Of a stretch of 64,000 nt of DNA, positions 1 through 18,960 are shown piece by piece; within the stretch, counting starts at the first letter, position 1, and the number at the start of each line of letters is the position of its first letter. The position numbers were made by a program, and so were the translations under genes. The notes under the pieces are model-generated. The model saw only the letters and a list, made by a program, of their open reading frames with translations. It made no database searches and had not been told where the DNA came from. The DNA is from Oryzias latipes (Eukaryota; Chordata; Actinopteri; Beloniformes; Adrianichthyidae): the NCBI RefSeq assembly GCF_002234675.1, contig NC_019866.2:14413261-14477260 (forward strand), given 5' to 3'.

Positions 1-3000
1 GAAAGCGGTGATCCAACAAACACTGCCTGTGCTTAAAGACATAGTGGACAGCATCTCCAGTGAATCCACTAAATCACGACAGATATGTTATCAGAGTCTT
101 CAAGAGTCGGTCCAAGTCTCTCTGAGCCTTTTTCCTGTGTTTATCCAGCAGGCAGGTCAGTTCCTCATCAGTTTTATTTGCTTCTGATTAGAGCTGAAGC
201 TGATCCCCTCCTCCTCCTCACTCTATTAAATATGCATTCTTTCTTTCTCTGATATCTTGCAACAGAATATTGTACTTTCTGTAACATTGTATTATTTCAG
301 GCACAACAATGCGTATGGATACTTTTATCTCAATCCCTTTTCCTTTGTAGACGTGACGGATGAGATGTTGGCTTTCTTCTTGACACTGTTTCAAGCTTTG
401 AGGGTACAAATGGGAGTCGCCTTCACAGGCCAGATCCTCCAGACTTTCCTCAGCATGTTTACCAGGTAAAGAAAAACTTCCATTTTTATTGGAAAGTCCA
501 ATTACATTTGCAAACTGTCTTAATAAGTTTTTTCTTTTCTGTGCCACAGGGAACAACTTGCCGCCAGTATTCTGCATGAAGGCAGTGCCGGGTGCAGAGT
601 TGTGCAGAAGTTCCTGAAAATCCTGCAGGTGGTGGTGCAAGAGCCAGGCCAAGCTTTCAAGCCTTTCCTACCCAGCATCCTTTCTCTGTGTATGGAGCAG
701 GTGTACCCTGTTGTGGCAGAGGTCTGTTCATTTTCAATCCTGATTTAATTTTTTTTTTTTTAACAATCACAGTTATATAATGGTCTGCTACGACAGCAAA
801 CTTGGAAGTCTCTAAATTCAAAAGGTGCCATAATGTTCAAACTGCTTTATTTTCATTTGCTGAATGTAAGGAAAGCAATATTCTTGTTTTTCAGCGGCCC
901 TCTCCAGACGTCAAGGCAGAGATGTTTGAGCTACTATACCAAATACTTCACCAAAACTGGAGGTACTTCTTCAAGACGTCAATCCTAACCACTGTCCAAA
1001 AAGGTGCTGCTGAAGACACCATGGAGAATGAGCCACAGTTCACAGCCACGATGCAGGTGTGTTTCTGCTTTAACCCACACAAGCTTTTATTGCACTTTAT
1101 GGGCTTAAAGTTGTTGTTGTTCTTTCTAGAAGAATTGTAGTTTCTATCATTTTTATGTTCAACCATTGTTCACGCTAACTGACAAAAAGTTGATTTTGTA
1201 AATAATTTGGTTTTTACGTCATCACCCAACATGTTGGTTAAAAAAAATCAACCTTATGTTTACGTCTGAGTAACATGACTTTTAACTAATATCTCAATTA
1301 TTTTATGTTCTCTGAATAAACAGTTGATATTTCACTTGTATGAAACCTTTAAAATACTAAATATGTTCATGTGAAGTGAGCGTCATAATGCATTAACAGT
1401 GGTCTCCAACCTTTTTTAGGCCACAGACCGGTTTATTGTCAGAAAATATTTTCCCAACTGGTCTGAATTTGGCCACGAATATGTTTAGGCTTCTGGTCTC
1501 TGAAAACAAACAATTTCAATTTAAAATGCTACTAGAAGAAATTTTGTATTGAAGTCTGAAAACATTAGTAGATCTTTTTTATTTTTTTCCAGATGACAAA
1601 GATTCAATGAAACAAAGTTTTTGATTTGTGAAAGTTGTTTCTGATTCGTAAAAAAATAATAAAAGCAACATTCCACTTTTTTTAATAGAATGCCATTATA
1701 ACACTAAGAACTCAACCCAGTCTTAGATCATCTTTTAGGGCAAAAGGATTTTTTGTATTTTGTTTTCACAAAAATCCTCATTTATTGTGTATTTGTTAAC
1801 ACAGAAGAATATTTTCTTTTCTCAAATTTCTCAACACATGCCTGCCTAATTCTCCCTTTTAGTTGCAATAATTCATATATGTCTATTTCATCAGTTTGCA
1901 CAAATCAGAAATGACTCTATTTGATAGATTCTTTATTCTTTGTAAAAATGTTTGCGGCTGGTTTAAACTGTGATAAAGATTTTCTCTTTCATGCCAAAGT
2001 GGAAGCTAACTTCAGCCACGTCAAATTGTTAACGATGGATAAATAAAGCAAAATAAAATGACACAACTGTCGTAAAACTAGGCGTTATTTTTTTAAATGA
2101 AATAAACATGAATCCACTGTGACTGCATCTTCATTCTCTGCATGAGTGAAACATTCAGAAGTCAGTCGCAGCATATCAGACAAGAAGGCAGCTTCTGGTA
2201 CCTGAGAACAACTGTCTTCATAAATCTGTATTTGGAGTAAACCTTTTGGTCAAAGTCAAAGGCTCTTCTTCGGTTTCCTCACTGATTCTTTTTCTCCCCG
2301 AAGAAACTTTTCAAATGCACTTAATTGTTTGGTTTTTGTTTGGCTTTTAAGCGTGGAGCTACCAACTTTGTAGTCCGAGCAGCTGCTTGAAGTCCTGCAA
2401 GACAGGCAGATGGGGTGAACAGAATCCGGTAGTTTTCCAAAATAAAACAGAAATAATCGAAGTAAGCGCATACATTTTTTTGTCTGCAGCCCGGTATCAA
2501 GTAGCCCATGGACCGGTACCGGTCCGCAGCCCTGGGGTTTGGGACCACTGCATTAAAAGACTTGATGGGAAAAACCCAGAATCCAATGCGTTTTAACAAA
2601 CCCTTTATTTTGAATCACTCCTTTGCTTTAAATGAGCCGGTTTATCACAGCGATCAGCCATCGCATCAATCGTTTTGTGTCCCTACTGCTAAATTTAACA
2701 ACCTCAACATGCCAAGTAACTATACCGAAAATAAAAAGGTAAAATTGAAACCACCTGCTCCATGTCTTAATCGAATATAGCTGAAGTTATATTTGCATTA
2801 GAAAGTTAAAGTAAACCAGCAGTGATCCTTTTTTTTTTTTTTTTTTTCGGAACAGAGTCAGAAGGAAATCCCTTGTATTTAGAATGCAGTAATGGCGGCC
2901 TTTTCTTCAAAACCCTGGAACGTAGAGACTGCAGTTCTCTGATCTTCTTACTGCTAGAAATAAGTAAAGGGTTAAATGGCGGATTACGCATGTGATTGTA

Positions 3001-4837
3001 CTATTTGCATAAAATTCCAACCACGGATGATGTCATCAGCTTGTGTCACATTTCGTAGTAATTGGGGCGATTCCCTTCCGATGGCCTTGCCACCCGTGCA
3101 ACTCGAGCAAATTGAAATCACCATGAAGTATGAAGCGGGCCTCAGGCTTCAAACTGGAGCAGGTCCACTTGTGGTGCCCCGGCACTTGGAGATCTTCATC
3201 AAAGACAACAATTAACTAGAATCTGAAATCAAAAATGATGAAAAGAAATTGCTAGAATACAGTAAAACTAGATTTTATTAATCTTTTACTTTCCAGTCAT
3301 ATGGAGTTGATCTTGCAAACACAGGTCAGTCATTATTTTTCCTGGCTGCCTCATTTCACTTTTCAGTGTCAGGGATTTGATCACAGACTGCAGGTGATTG
3401 GAATAAATTTGGTACTGATCCCTTTTGTGCACCATTTTTTTATCGCATATTTGCAGATTCCTGCATTTGATAAATATCTTCTTTGCAAAACCGAAACTAG
3501 TTTGATCACCTCTATTGACTGATTTTTTTTCTATACAATCAATTCTTGAGCATTTTCCTGTTTGGTTCTGTGTTTTAGGCGTTTGGGCAGTCATTCCTGC
3601 AGCCTGACATCCACATCTTCAAGCAGAATCTTTCCTATCTGGAGTCTCTCAACAGCAAGCACAAGCTATATCATAGAGTAAGTGAAGTCTTTTTTTTTTA
3701 AAGAGGGTCTTTTTAGCTACATTTCCAATTGGTTTTATTTTTTAGTTATCATCTGGACGCTCAGTGGATTCTGAACAGGAATTTTAAGGGTTGAGGAAAA
3801 TTGATTTATGGGGGGAAAAAAGTAATTTCTTTAGTAACTGAAATTTGTATATCTACTTATAACTCTGCGATATCGTTTCTTCACTTTAGTTTAACAAATT
3901 ATTCCATAATTCAGGAAAAACAGATGCTCTGCTGCCACTTTTGATCAGTGATGGTCTTCTGCTCCTCCTCTTCTGCCCTCCTAATGAGAACAGTTCTTTA
4001 GTGCTCAGACAGATGCTTAGCCAGCCATAGCATCTTTTAGATCTACTAGTATTTGATATTAGAAGACTGTGGTCAGCCTTGTTTTAACATGGCAGTCAGA
4101 TATTTTCTGTATTACAAGGTGCTGCATAAACCCCTGATTTACAAAAACCTTTAAGAAAGTCAACCTGGTTCACCAGGACATTACTCTGGTTTAGTTTTAG
4201 GGGCTTTTGTCATTCTTTGATTGTTGTTTTTGTTTTCCAGAAGCTCTTTCGGACCTCAATGCTCTTCCATTTCATTAACGTGCTGCTGCAAGTTCTTCTG
4301 CACAAAAGTCACGACCTTCTCCAGGAGGAAATCATTGTAGCCGTCTACAACATGGCCTCCGTTGACTTTGATGCCTTCTACTCCGTTTTCATGCCACAGT
4401 TTCTCAATGGTTGTCATGGCGTGGACTCCAGCCAGCGAGGCGTTCTTGCGCGCAATTTCAAGCCTGAACAGGTAAAAATGTGTCAATTTCATCATGAAAA
4501 ACTTTATTATATTGTTTCTTAATGCAGAAAAACACAAAAACTCTTATCAAACTTACTTAAACATAAATTAAAAATAAAAATTGAACTCCTTCGTAGCTGC
4601 AATATACTTTGGCACTTTGCAATAGCAGTTGTCTTCCATTAGCAGTTGTCAGGATGTATTGGTGTTTTGTATAACATTGTCAAATCCTGTTTATGTAAAT
4701 GAACTGCTCTGGTTTGTCCCTCTTCCTTTCTCCAGGACTTGCCTTCATTTACTCAAAGTGTGCACCGGCTGGTGAACGACCTCCGCTACTACAGACTTTG
4801 TAACAGTAGCTTACCTACCGGTACCATCAAGCTATAG
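1..4837 (+). CDS. xpo6: Exportin-6, C-terminal part (7 coding exons; gene starts left of window)
   Basis: Exportin-6 is an importin-beta-family receptor that carries actin-profilin complexes out of the nucleus with RanGTP. Coding exons seen: 1-155, 351-465, 550-721, 895-1056, 3579-3677, 4241-4471 and 4736-4837 (stop TAG at 4835). All have AG/GT borders and stay in phase, giving 344 residues of C-terminal alpha-helical HEAT-like sequence. Recognised from memory by segments such as DVTDEMLAFFLTLFQAL, FGQSFLQPDIHIFKQNLSYL and the end QSVHRLVNDLRYYRL...GTIKL, which match vertebrate XPO6 closely. The N-terminal Ran-binding part lies outside the window. The 2.5-kb intron 1057-3578 holds a DNA transposon. 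No defect is seen; the end matches the normal family C-terminus. Confidence 0.95.
1397..2550. mobile_element. Non-autonomous DNA transposon (hAT-like ends) in xpo6 intron
   Basis: The left end reads CAGTGGTCTCCAACC and the right end is its inverted counterpart, GGTTTGGGACCACTG. Inside each end is an ACCGGT-rich block (GGCCACAGACCGGT at left, GGACCGGTACCGGTCC near the right). CATTAA flanks both sides (1391-1396 and 2551-2556), a likely target duplication. The 1154-bp interior is AT-rich with no transposase reading frame. CAGTGGT-type termini are common in hAT/Charlie elements, but those make 8-bp duplications, so the superfamily is an inference. Confidence 0.75.
2557..3578. other. Rest of the large xpo6 intron
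   Basis: AT-rich intron with a T17 tract near 2828. A more GC-balanced stretch at 3030-3215 carries a short open frame without recognisable homology or good splice borders; it looks like an old repeat fragment. The final polypyrimidine tract and AG at 3577-3578 serve the next xpo6 exon. Confidence 0.5.
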
Positions 4838-5394
4838 CACACTGACTATTTGAACCACTCCTCATCACTTCTGATGTAGTTTTATTTTATTTTTTTTAGT
4901 TATTTTTTAAAGACTCCCCCATGCTAACCACTTAGCCCAACACTCCTCCAGATCAGCTTCTCTGCTCTGATTCAGTGTGACGGTAAAGGAGCAACACATG
5001 CAGTTTGGTTGTGTATTTTGGAGGTTAAGGATGCTGATGATGCTGCTGCTGGTGACTTTTGTCCAATTTCTACTGTGGAAGGTTGGCACTCTGTCGAGCA
5101 GTGGCCACTTTGTGTATTGCCAATGATGATTTGGTGAGATGTGTGTACCTGGTCTGCTTTTGCCCGGACCTGGAGCAGTCTGAGCCAGCCTTCTCTCCCA
5201 TGCCGCCGCTCTAAAGCAGGGTTGGGACTGAGCACTTTGAACTCATTTGGAGTTTTATTTTTATTTTAAATGTCTGTTTTTATTCATTTTGCCTTTTTTT
5301 CATCTCCAAAGGAGACAGACTTTCATCTTAAAATCTTTCATATCATTCCACTCTTAAAAAAACAAAAACAAAAAAAAATTGTGACAACCTGCTT

Positions 5395-5418
5395 AATAAA
5401 TTGCTTTTTCTAAATAAA
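5395..5418 (+). other. xpo6 polyadenylation signals
   Basis: Two AATAAA hexamers (5395-5400 and 5413-5418) lie about 560 bp after the xpo6 stop codon, implying a 3' UTR of roughly 0.6 kb. From there to about 5950 the spacer is AT-rich with no gene signal. Confidence 0.6.
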
Positions 5419-6036
5419 AATAAGTGGTTATTTCATTCTTTCCTGGTTGTTTTTCATTAGTGTAGCTGCTTGACTTTAAAGTGTTTTATTTTTAGTCATT
5501 GTCTCCAAAAAATTGAATTTGTCAAGTTACTATTTTTTACAAGTGAGAAGATATTGAATTGGTAAAAAAATAATTATATGGTTACAATTATAAACATTTT
5601 TATTGTAACAATCAATTTTTTATATTTTATGCATTACTTCTTTGTTCATTAGACCAAATCAGACATACGCGTTTGTGACGCTATAAAAACATTTTTATTT
5701 GTTGAGGTGAATATTTTTAAAGGGTTATTTTTTGGTAAAGACTTTTTTTTGTAAAAACCCAAAGAAACGGAAGTGCCTAATCAATCAGTTGGAGTCAATG
5801 GGCGGAAATGTTTAGTTTGTGAATAGATTTCTGATGTCTGGAGAGCATTCTGTAAACAAGTTTATTACAGGACTGTTGAGGGGGGAAAGACCCCAGAAAC
5901 AGCTGGACAGGTTTGGCATGCGTGGAGTTAAAAGTTAGAAATTGAGTGACCGTGGAAGCAGCCGGACGGGGGGGATGACTCGTGAGTTTTTATTGAGGAG
6001 GGTTGACTTCACTTGAGGGTCGGAGGAGACACGGCC

Positions 6037-8785
6037 ATGCTGCAGCCGCGGATGTTTCAGACACTTCTCCAACACTTTTCCCCGGAGATCCAAAGAACCA
6101 GCACGCGGCTACTGTTTGGGGTTTCCCATGCGCTGCGACACGGACACAGATGTGGCCTGCACCAAAGCAAGGCAGGTAAGTAACTTAACTTTTTTATTTA
6201 TAATAAGTTGGGTTTTTTTCCTCTATTTTTTAAAATATTTTAATTAACATTTGACTAAGTTGCTTTTATTTTTTTTATTCTTTATACTTTAAATCACCCC
6301 AAGTTTATATAAATAAATGGGAGCAGGCGTTTTTCACAGTCCGGGTCATGAACTGGAATGAGGTCAAACTCACAATATTTAATGTTGACAAATTGCGCGA
6401 CCAATAGAGATTCGAGCCAAAATAAATCTGTGCGGTTCCCTAAAGTAGCACCACAAAACCTTTTCTCCACGTCAAACATTCAACTATCCCGCTAAATATT
6501 AACTCGGACTGTCAGATGGTGATTTTTCTCGTGGCGGGTCGCGCGTGAACTTAATTTGTCACATGAGGTCGTTATGGCTCTTGTTAGAAGCTTTCCTCTA
6601 CTTGTAACATGCAAATATAGCAATTTTTCTGTAAACTATTTTGTCTCGGAAAATACTACAAAATTTTTATTTAAATTCCCATCAATATCAATACTTGGAA
6701 AGTATTTGGAGCTGATCATGATTTGGCTATAGGTCATAACTCTTCTGACAAGCATTGTAAGTTGAGAAAAATGGTTGCCATATCCACACCATTTACCTTC
6801 ATTTTAACTTCTTTTTTTTTTTGAGGTTCAAGCTTAACAACAGTAAAATGGAACAATCCATGGATTTGCAAAGTTTTATTTAGTAAACTTTGGGTCCTCC
6901 AGTTTAAAGGTCCAGTGTATCATAAAGCTTGTGTCAGAACAAAGTTCAGACTTCAGTATCTTAGATGAGTTGGGGTGTGTAGACTAAGCTAATACGGCAT
7001 GGTTGGTTACCCTCTCCAAGGAAAATCAGGTTTTTACTAACATGGATATAAAAGTAATTAGGCCTGCACGATCATCAATGTTGGGATAACAGTATAGCTT
7101 GTGATTTATGAAGAAATACCAAAACGTATAAATACATCATTTACATTTCACTGCAACAGTTTAATTGAAATAAAAGTCAACATATCTTAAATTACACTCC
7201 AAATGATCCTCGTCTACACAGGAGGCAAGCATCTAACATTAAGGGACTCCATCCGATTGGTCGACAACATGAAGGAGTCCATCCGATTGCTCAAATGCAT
7301 AAAGGGATTTGTTTGATTGGTTAAATACTTCAAGCTGCCATAAAACTGTTTTAGCGCATTTAAGGTAACCACTTATCGCAATTTTCGCCGACTTTTGCGA
7401 TATGCGGATTACACAGCTTGACATCGCGATAATGATAAATTTGGGATCTGTTGTGCAGACTTAAAAATAATTATTTGATTTATTCAAATCATTGTGAATC
7501 AGGAGCAGATGAAAAAATGCTATTTGAAAACACTTGTAAGTGTGACAAACGAGTTACTACAGAAAGTCACAACCTACCTGCTCCGCTCCATTCTGATGCT
7601 TCTACTTCCAGACAAATATATCCATGTACGTCTTCATTTTCTCATCCGAGCTGTCATCCTATTGAATAGCTTGCTTGCCAACCACCAGTAATGTCAGGTT
7701 GGGGTTGTGAGGGGCTGGAAGCTAGCAGGAGAGGGATGATGGGGAGCAGGTGGACTTATTCCGAGCCAAAACTCCCTTCTAATGAACTGCTACTGCTCTG
7801 CTAACACCATATCCTAGAGAATAACAAAGTTTTTTGGGGGGGAGGCGCTAAAAATTGCATAATTTTTATTAAATGACCACTGGGAACGCTTTTACAAACT
7901 ATCAAAAGTGGATTGGAGTGGGACTTTAAAACTTTCAGGTATAAAGAAACAGAGGTGTACATGATTTCTTCTATTCCATAATAATCCCACCTTTCAGCAG
8001 CTGAAAATATGATTCATTATTAAGTGTTTGATCAGTCTAAGTTGTGCTTTCGTATCACTTGTGTTTTGTCTCGTAACAGCGTTGCAAAATGCGAGAGAAC
8101 GGACTCTTATTGCGGTGAAACCAGATGGAGTTCAGCGTCGCCTTGTCGGACAGATAATCCACCGCTTTGAGCAAAGGGGGTTCAAGTTGGTCGGCCTAAA
8201 AATGGTCCAGGTAAAATGCTGCAAAGTGTACCTGCTTCACAATATCCGTACTACTTTGATGCTCAGGTATGTTTCCTTTGAAGGCATCTCACGGTATCCT
8301 GTCGGAGCACTATGGTGAGCTGAGGACGAAGCCTTTCTTTCACAGTCTGCTGACTTACATGTCTTCAGGACCCCTGGTTGTCATGGTGACGTTCTCTTTT
8401 GGTTCATGGTTTTTACTTTCCCTTTTCTTAGTGTTTGCAGTCCCTTACTATTGCTCCATCTACAGGTATGGGAAGGTCACAATGTCGTCCAGGCGTCACG
8501 AAAAATGGTGGGACAAACAAATCCTGCTGAGGCGCCGGCGGGCACCATCAGAGGAGATTTTAGCGTCCATGTTAGCAGGTAACCCCATCTCATGGGACCT
8601 TCTGTTTCCAGAAGAGCTTAGAGTTCAACAAAAGTTTAATTTTGAGATACTTGGTCATTCATAGGAACGTGGTCCACGCTAGTGATTCACAGGAGGGAGC
8701 GCAAAAGGAGATCCAGCTGTGGTTTCAAGCGAAAGATCTGCTGGATTGGGATTGCTGTGACCAGATTTACACCATTGAAGTGTGA
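6037..8785 (+). CDS. nme4: Nucleoside diphosphate kinase 4, mitochondrial
   Basis: Transfers the gamma-phosphate from ATP to other nucleoside diphosphates; NME4 is the mitochondrial form, bound to inner-membrane cardiolipin. Exons 6037-6175, 8080-8210, 8284-8385, 8466-8578 and 8665-8785 give 201 codons in phase. Residues 1-45 are rich in Arg, Leu and His without acidic clusters, as expected of a mitochondrial presequence. The kinase core starts near residue 50 ([17 protein letters not shown]). The nucleotide-binding segment [29 protein letters not shown] follows. The catalytic histidine is His166 in NVVHASDS. The end ([24 protein letters not shown]) fits NME3/NME4; the presequence and length (human about 187 aa) favour NME4. 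The start is the first in-frame ATG in the exon. Confidence 0.93.
7059..7463. mobile_element. Short hAT-type MITE in nme4 intron 1
   Basis: The left end TAGGCCTGCACGAT and the right end GTTGTGCAGACTTA are inverted copies of each other. They are flanked by AAAGTAAT (7051-7058) and AAAATAAT (7464-7471), an 8-bp target duplication with 7 of 8 identical. The size is 405 bp with no coding capacity. The TAGGGCTGCACGAT-like end is a widespread fish hAT signature. Confidence 0.75.
7464..7930 (-). mobile_element. Dispersed MITE family 'TAAAG-CCCACTC', copy A
   Basis: Contains the family core (GAATCAGGAGCAGATGAAAA near 7497) and the family end GGATTGGAGTGGGACTTTAA at about 7910-7930. The left end is lost or abuts the hAT MITE. 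Other copies are at 12640, 26372, 34423, 37500, 43419, 48142 and 62630. Confidence 0.65.
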
Positions 8786-9132
8786 GGAACCTGCAGCGTT
8801 TCTCCTGTGGGTTTAGAGTCTGTCTCTTTTTGACAGCGACCACAACCATTGAAATTATGAGCCATTTTTAATGCTCAGTCTTATAATTTATATCAGTTAA
8901 GATAAAATGTAGATTTTAAAAAGCTTAGCTGCCAGTGTGTCTAATTGATCTGTTGCTGTTTTAACTGCTCTGAACAGAAGAAAATAACTAAACCAACAGA
9001 ATATTGTTTATAAAATACCAAATTCCTTTCATGGATTGATGTGTTCAGATGATTCTAATATGTGCTGATTAATATTGTTACACTAATTTCTCATATTTCT
9101 GGCTTCTTAAAGACTCGAGTACATGAAATATC

Positions 9133-9138
9133 AATAAA
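9133..9138 (+). other. nme4 polyadenylation signal
   Basis: AATAAA about 350 bp after the nme4 stop. Between this and the eps8-like 3' end (about 10.25 kb) the sequence is AT-rich spacer with no supported feature. Confidence 0.6.
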
Positions 9139-10277
9139 TCCTTATTTTGAAGCACTTTTCATACATGCTTCAATGCAAAATGCTTCCCGAAAAACATCTA
9201 GATGCCTATAGACAATAGAAAATATGAAGAATTCAAGGAAATGAACAAAGAAAATACAAACCAGAGTTACCAAGGTATTGCTGCCACTTCAAATGACTTT
9301 AAAGAAGCTTAAAAAAATAATACAAACATTTAAAAAAGTGAAAAGAGATACCCTGCAATGATTTTACTTGTATCAGATTTGACGCTAAAAGTAATTATCA
9401 CATCCCACAAGATTCCATTACCATGTATGTATTGATCAGACTTTTTAAGAACCACTTATTTTCCTGCAGTTGCAATCCTCATTTTTGTTTTTGTGAAAAC
9501 ATTGAATGTTAATAATAAAATACGTAAATGAACAATGACCTGAAATGCTTCAATTTGATATTTTTGTGTTGTTGTTTTTTTAACAGCGATGTTAAATGGT
9601 TTGGTTACCTGGAAACACAAATCCGCCTATTTCCAAAAATATCAATGAGTAGAAAACTTTATGCAAATGCAAAACATATTAAAATGAAGGTAGAAAATAT
9701 AAAGACTAAAATGTAAAAAAAAAAAATTATCTGGAAAAAATCACTTAGAACAGACATTAAAACTTATTTTGTCTAATTCTTGTAGTTATCTTGCCTGTTT
9801 AAGTTCATTCCTAAAATGGTAAATAACAAACTTAAATGAGTTTATAATATTTTTTTCTGTAAAAAATAAAAAAAATTTTTTTTTTTTTTTTTAATCTTTG
9901 GCTTATCTCACATGAGTTATAAAGGTAAAATACAAGTTTATACATAGTTTATAATTAGATTGTTATATATTTGGACATCAGCTGTGTCTGATAAAAAAAA
10001 AGACATTTCCTGCTTTAACATTGAGATGCAAATAGAAGAATAAATCAGACTTGGCTGCTTCTTGCAACATCTTTTTTTTAATTAAGCTGTACATGTTATG
10101 AGTTTCAGAACATCATGCAAAGTTGTAAATCTGTTTTATAATATTAATATGGATGGTAAATGCAAAAGTTGTTAGTGAAGACTGCCTATAGTTGACAAAA
10201 ATCAAAGAATTCAATTTGATAAAACACTGAGTCTTTTGTTCATTTGTTAGTTGCACATGTGAGAAATATCAGCAAGT

Positions 10278-10283
10278 TTTATT
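10278..10283 (-). other. Polyadenylation signal of the EPS8-like gene
   Basis: TTTATT on the + strand reads AATAAA on the - strand, 65 bp after the stop codon at 10348. The 3' UTR would be short, about 90 bp. Confidence 0.55.
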
Positions 10284-10347
10284 CTGAGTTGACCATATTT
10301 ACACCCAAATGCATCTGCTGGTATGTAGGAACATCCGCATCTTCCGC

Positions 10348-16335
<5,988 letters not shown>

Positions 16336-16339
16336 GACA

Positions 16340-18090
16340 TCTGCCAGACCATGGAGCAAGCAGTGCAGAATTAGCACACTCTGGTACTGATTTTACAAAG
16401 TGCAGGAACCTGACTTGAAGTTTAACCTGCCTTCTTTCAAAACATTTGATCATTTAATGTCCTCGTCTGACAAGATGAAGCTTTCCAAATATTTCAAGAA
16501 TGTAAACGTCAGCGCCCGTGTTTTATTTCATTTTCAAATTCATGGAACCAGCCATCCCCAATGTTACAAGGTGAGATGACTGAGACCATCCATATCAGGA
16601 CAAACATTGGTTACAATTACAGCAACTTTGTATTGTTTGCAGTCCCAAACCATGACAACAAAGGTGCCTCTCAAGTCATTACTCTGAAAAGAAATCAGCT
16701 AGTCAAAACCATGTTTTGAAAAACTTGTTTTTTTATTTCATTTGCAAGGGAAATATGAACACATTTTTCTCATTAACGTTTTCTTTTCAGGCCTAAAAGA
16801 TAGCTGTGTGCTCTCCTTTGATGCCATCCAGGTATCAGGAGTGTTCGAAATTTGCACTCGAGGTTTTGCACACAGGTGATAAACAATACAATTTGAAAAA
16901 AAACCTGCCTTTGTTTAGGTATTTAAGGAAACATTCATCACAAGTCAAATAAGAAAATACTTAATGACATTGTAATTGTTCCAACTTTAATTAATTTTAG
17001 CCTGTTGCAAAGCAATGAATTTTACATAAGTCTTATAAAAAAACTTGAGTAAGAGTGAAACATTTATTCAAGTGATCATTACTTTATATTTTTATGTAAA
17101 AGGATAAATATGAGCTTTAAAAAGCACAGACAGCCGTCTGTCATCTGATAGGTGTAACTTTAAATCTCCCATACAGACGCCCTCCTGCCCATCTCTCCCA
17201 CACACACATTAAAATTTAGTCGTGTCACTGTACCTTCTGTTGTGGTTCGGGTTTCAAATCCAAGACACAGTCACAAAGACGGACGAGTGTCTGAATGCTT
17301 CTACACTAAACTTTGCTGTTTACAAGAAGACTTCCTACCTGGTTAAGAAAATGTCAGAACGAGAAAAACAAGTTTAGCTTTGTTCATGCCCTCAATCTCT
17401 GCTGCTTCCACTCTCATCCAAACACATACTCACACCCACACAAACACACACACGCCAAGACACACACTCCCTCATTCTTTCTCTGTTTCATTGTTTCTTC
17501 TTGCTCATGACAGGCGTTTCTACAGTGGCATGCAAACCAATGATCTGCTACTAGCGTCATTCCACAAGTGCCACTAATGTCTGCCTACGGAAGTCAAGAA
17601 ACATCAAGTTTCACTCAAGATCATGAAAAATATTCCAAGATCAAAATGAAAATAATTGACATTCATTTATGTTTTATTTTTACTTTTAGGAGTTTTTGTG
17701 CTTTTTTAAAAACTGTTCAGGCAAACACTGGCACAATTTTGGCATTAACAAATGTAATACATTTTATAAAAGCTGTTTTAGAAAATGAAACATTATCTGA
17801 CAGCGAAACTCGGAAAACGGTTGAGTGATGAATCATTTCATCACCTGCAACAGGAATCTTTCCAATAGTGGCTAAGAATTCATTTCTGAGAGTAAACTGA
17901 AATCTCAGATGGATTTTTTGTACTAAATCTTATTGACACGATTACAGCAAAACAAATTAATTACAGTCATCACTGTCCAATTTCCGTTTCTCCTTCTTGT
18001 CCCCAGTGGTAAAAAAGCGCTCACCTGTAAATATCACCCTTTGTGTCTCCGCATGAGGGGTGGCACGGTTGACTTATGAGTTGACAGTTG
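16340..18090. other. Region upstream of the resolved EPS8-like exons; no supported gene
   Basis: This is where the missing 5' exons of the EPS8-like gene should lie. Short minus-strand frames near 16580-16690, 16800-16880, 17220-17330 and 18010-18060 were inspected; none gives a convincing PTB segment. A CA-rich stretch is at 17420-17470. Confidence 0.4.
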
Positions 18091-18109
18091 AGATCCAACA
18101 GTCTCTCGT

Positions 18110-18960
18110 CAGTCTGTTTGTTTGTTTGTTTGTTTGAGAGTTTATTGCCATTTGTACATGTTAAAGGTTCAGAAACAAGTACATTTGATTTTTTTCTTTC
18201 GCAGTTCTCAAATCAGGATTAATGACAGAAGGCAACAAAACAGAAAAACTTGAACAATGAAAAAAATAATAAATCAGAAAAATAGAAAAGAGGAAAATAA
18301 TTTAAGAAAGGAGAAATATGTGAATATTGAATATTGCAAAGAGAGGCATGATGCTATTAAAACCACATGTTGTTGCACAAAGTACCAACTTTGTCATTAT
18401 TGCGCATGGCTTTACTCTCATGTTATTTTTTGTGACATATTGTGGATGTTAATTGTTCTAATTCCACCCGACTGTTTAACAGCAGTTTTGGTATTTACAG
18501 ATAAATAGCTTAAATAACTGAATAAATAAATAAATTGCACACCAGGAGGGATTATGTGGGGTTCAGTCTTCCCTCTCTTGTGTCCTGTGCTAACATTCTG
18601 ATGGCATCTGAGAAGAAGCTATCATGGAAGCATGTCCTGTGTGCATGGATGCTTTCAGGCCTGCGGCGTCTGAGGTTGTGGCGTGGGCAGGGTGGTGTCT
18701 GCCACTTGTTCCTCCTAATGTCCATTAGACCCATTGTTTGTTCCTCCACACCTCAGGTCCCAAGTTATAACCAGCTTCTACACTTCTTGTTTGGCTTGTC
18801 TCCAGAACAAATGACTAATCTTGAAGAAGGTTCTGATGGCTCAGAACATGATGCAGCTTGTCCAGGGTGTAGCAGTGGCCAAATAATTGACTGTATGTAG
18901 AACTGGATGGAGCAAGTATGACATCACCCATAGAAAATGCCTTACTTCTGGCTCCATTGA
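18110..18960. repeat. Probable old interspersed repeat
   Basis: (TTTG)5 at about 18117-18136 is followed by sequence such as CTGATGGCATCTGAGAAGAAGC near 18598 and GGCCTGCGGCGTCTGAGG, which resembles a common fish repeat with 'ctgatggc...gggaagaagctgt'. A 121-aa + strand frame here has no recognisable domain. Confidence 0.35.

Noticed and set aside
2976-3215. 79-aa + strand frame in the xpo6 intron
   Set aside because: No domain, no exon-like borders and xpo6 splices over it; probably repeat-derived.
16545-16690. Minus-strand frame SNDLRGTFVVMVWDCKQYKV as a possible PTB exon of the EPS8-like gene
   Set aside because: It does not align with known EPS8 PTB segments and lacks a convincing donor before its stop.
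17220-17330. Minus-strand frame LVRLCDCVLDLKPEPQQK ending at a GT as an upstream EPS8-like exon
   Set aside because: No match to the family; kept only as a region to test by RNA-seq.
18535-18900. 121-aa + strand frame as a gene
   Set aside because: Low complexity, no domain, overlaps a repeat-like block.
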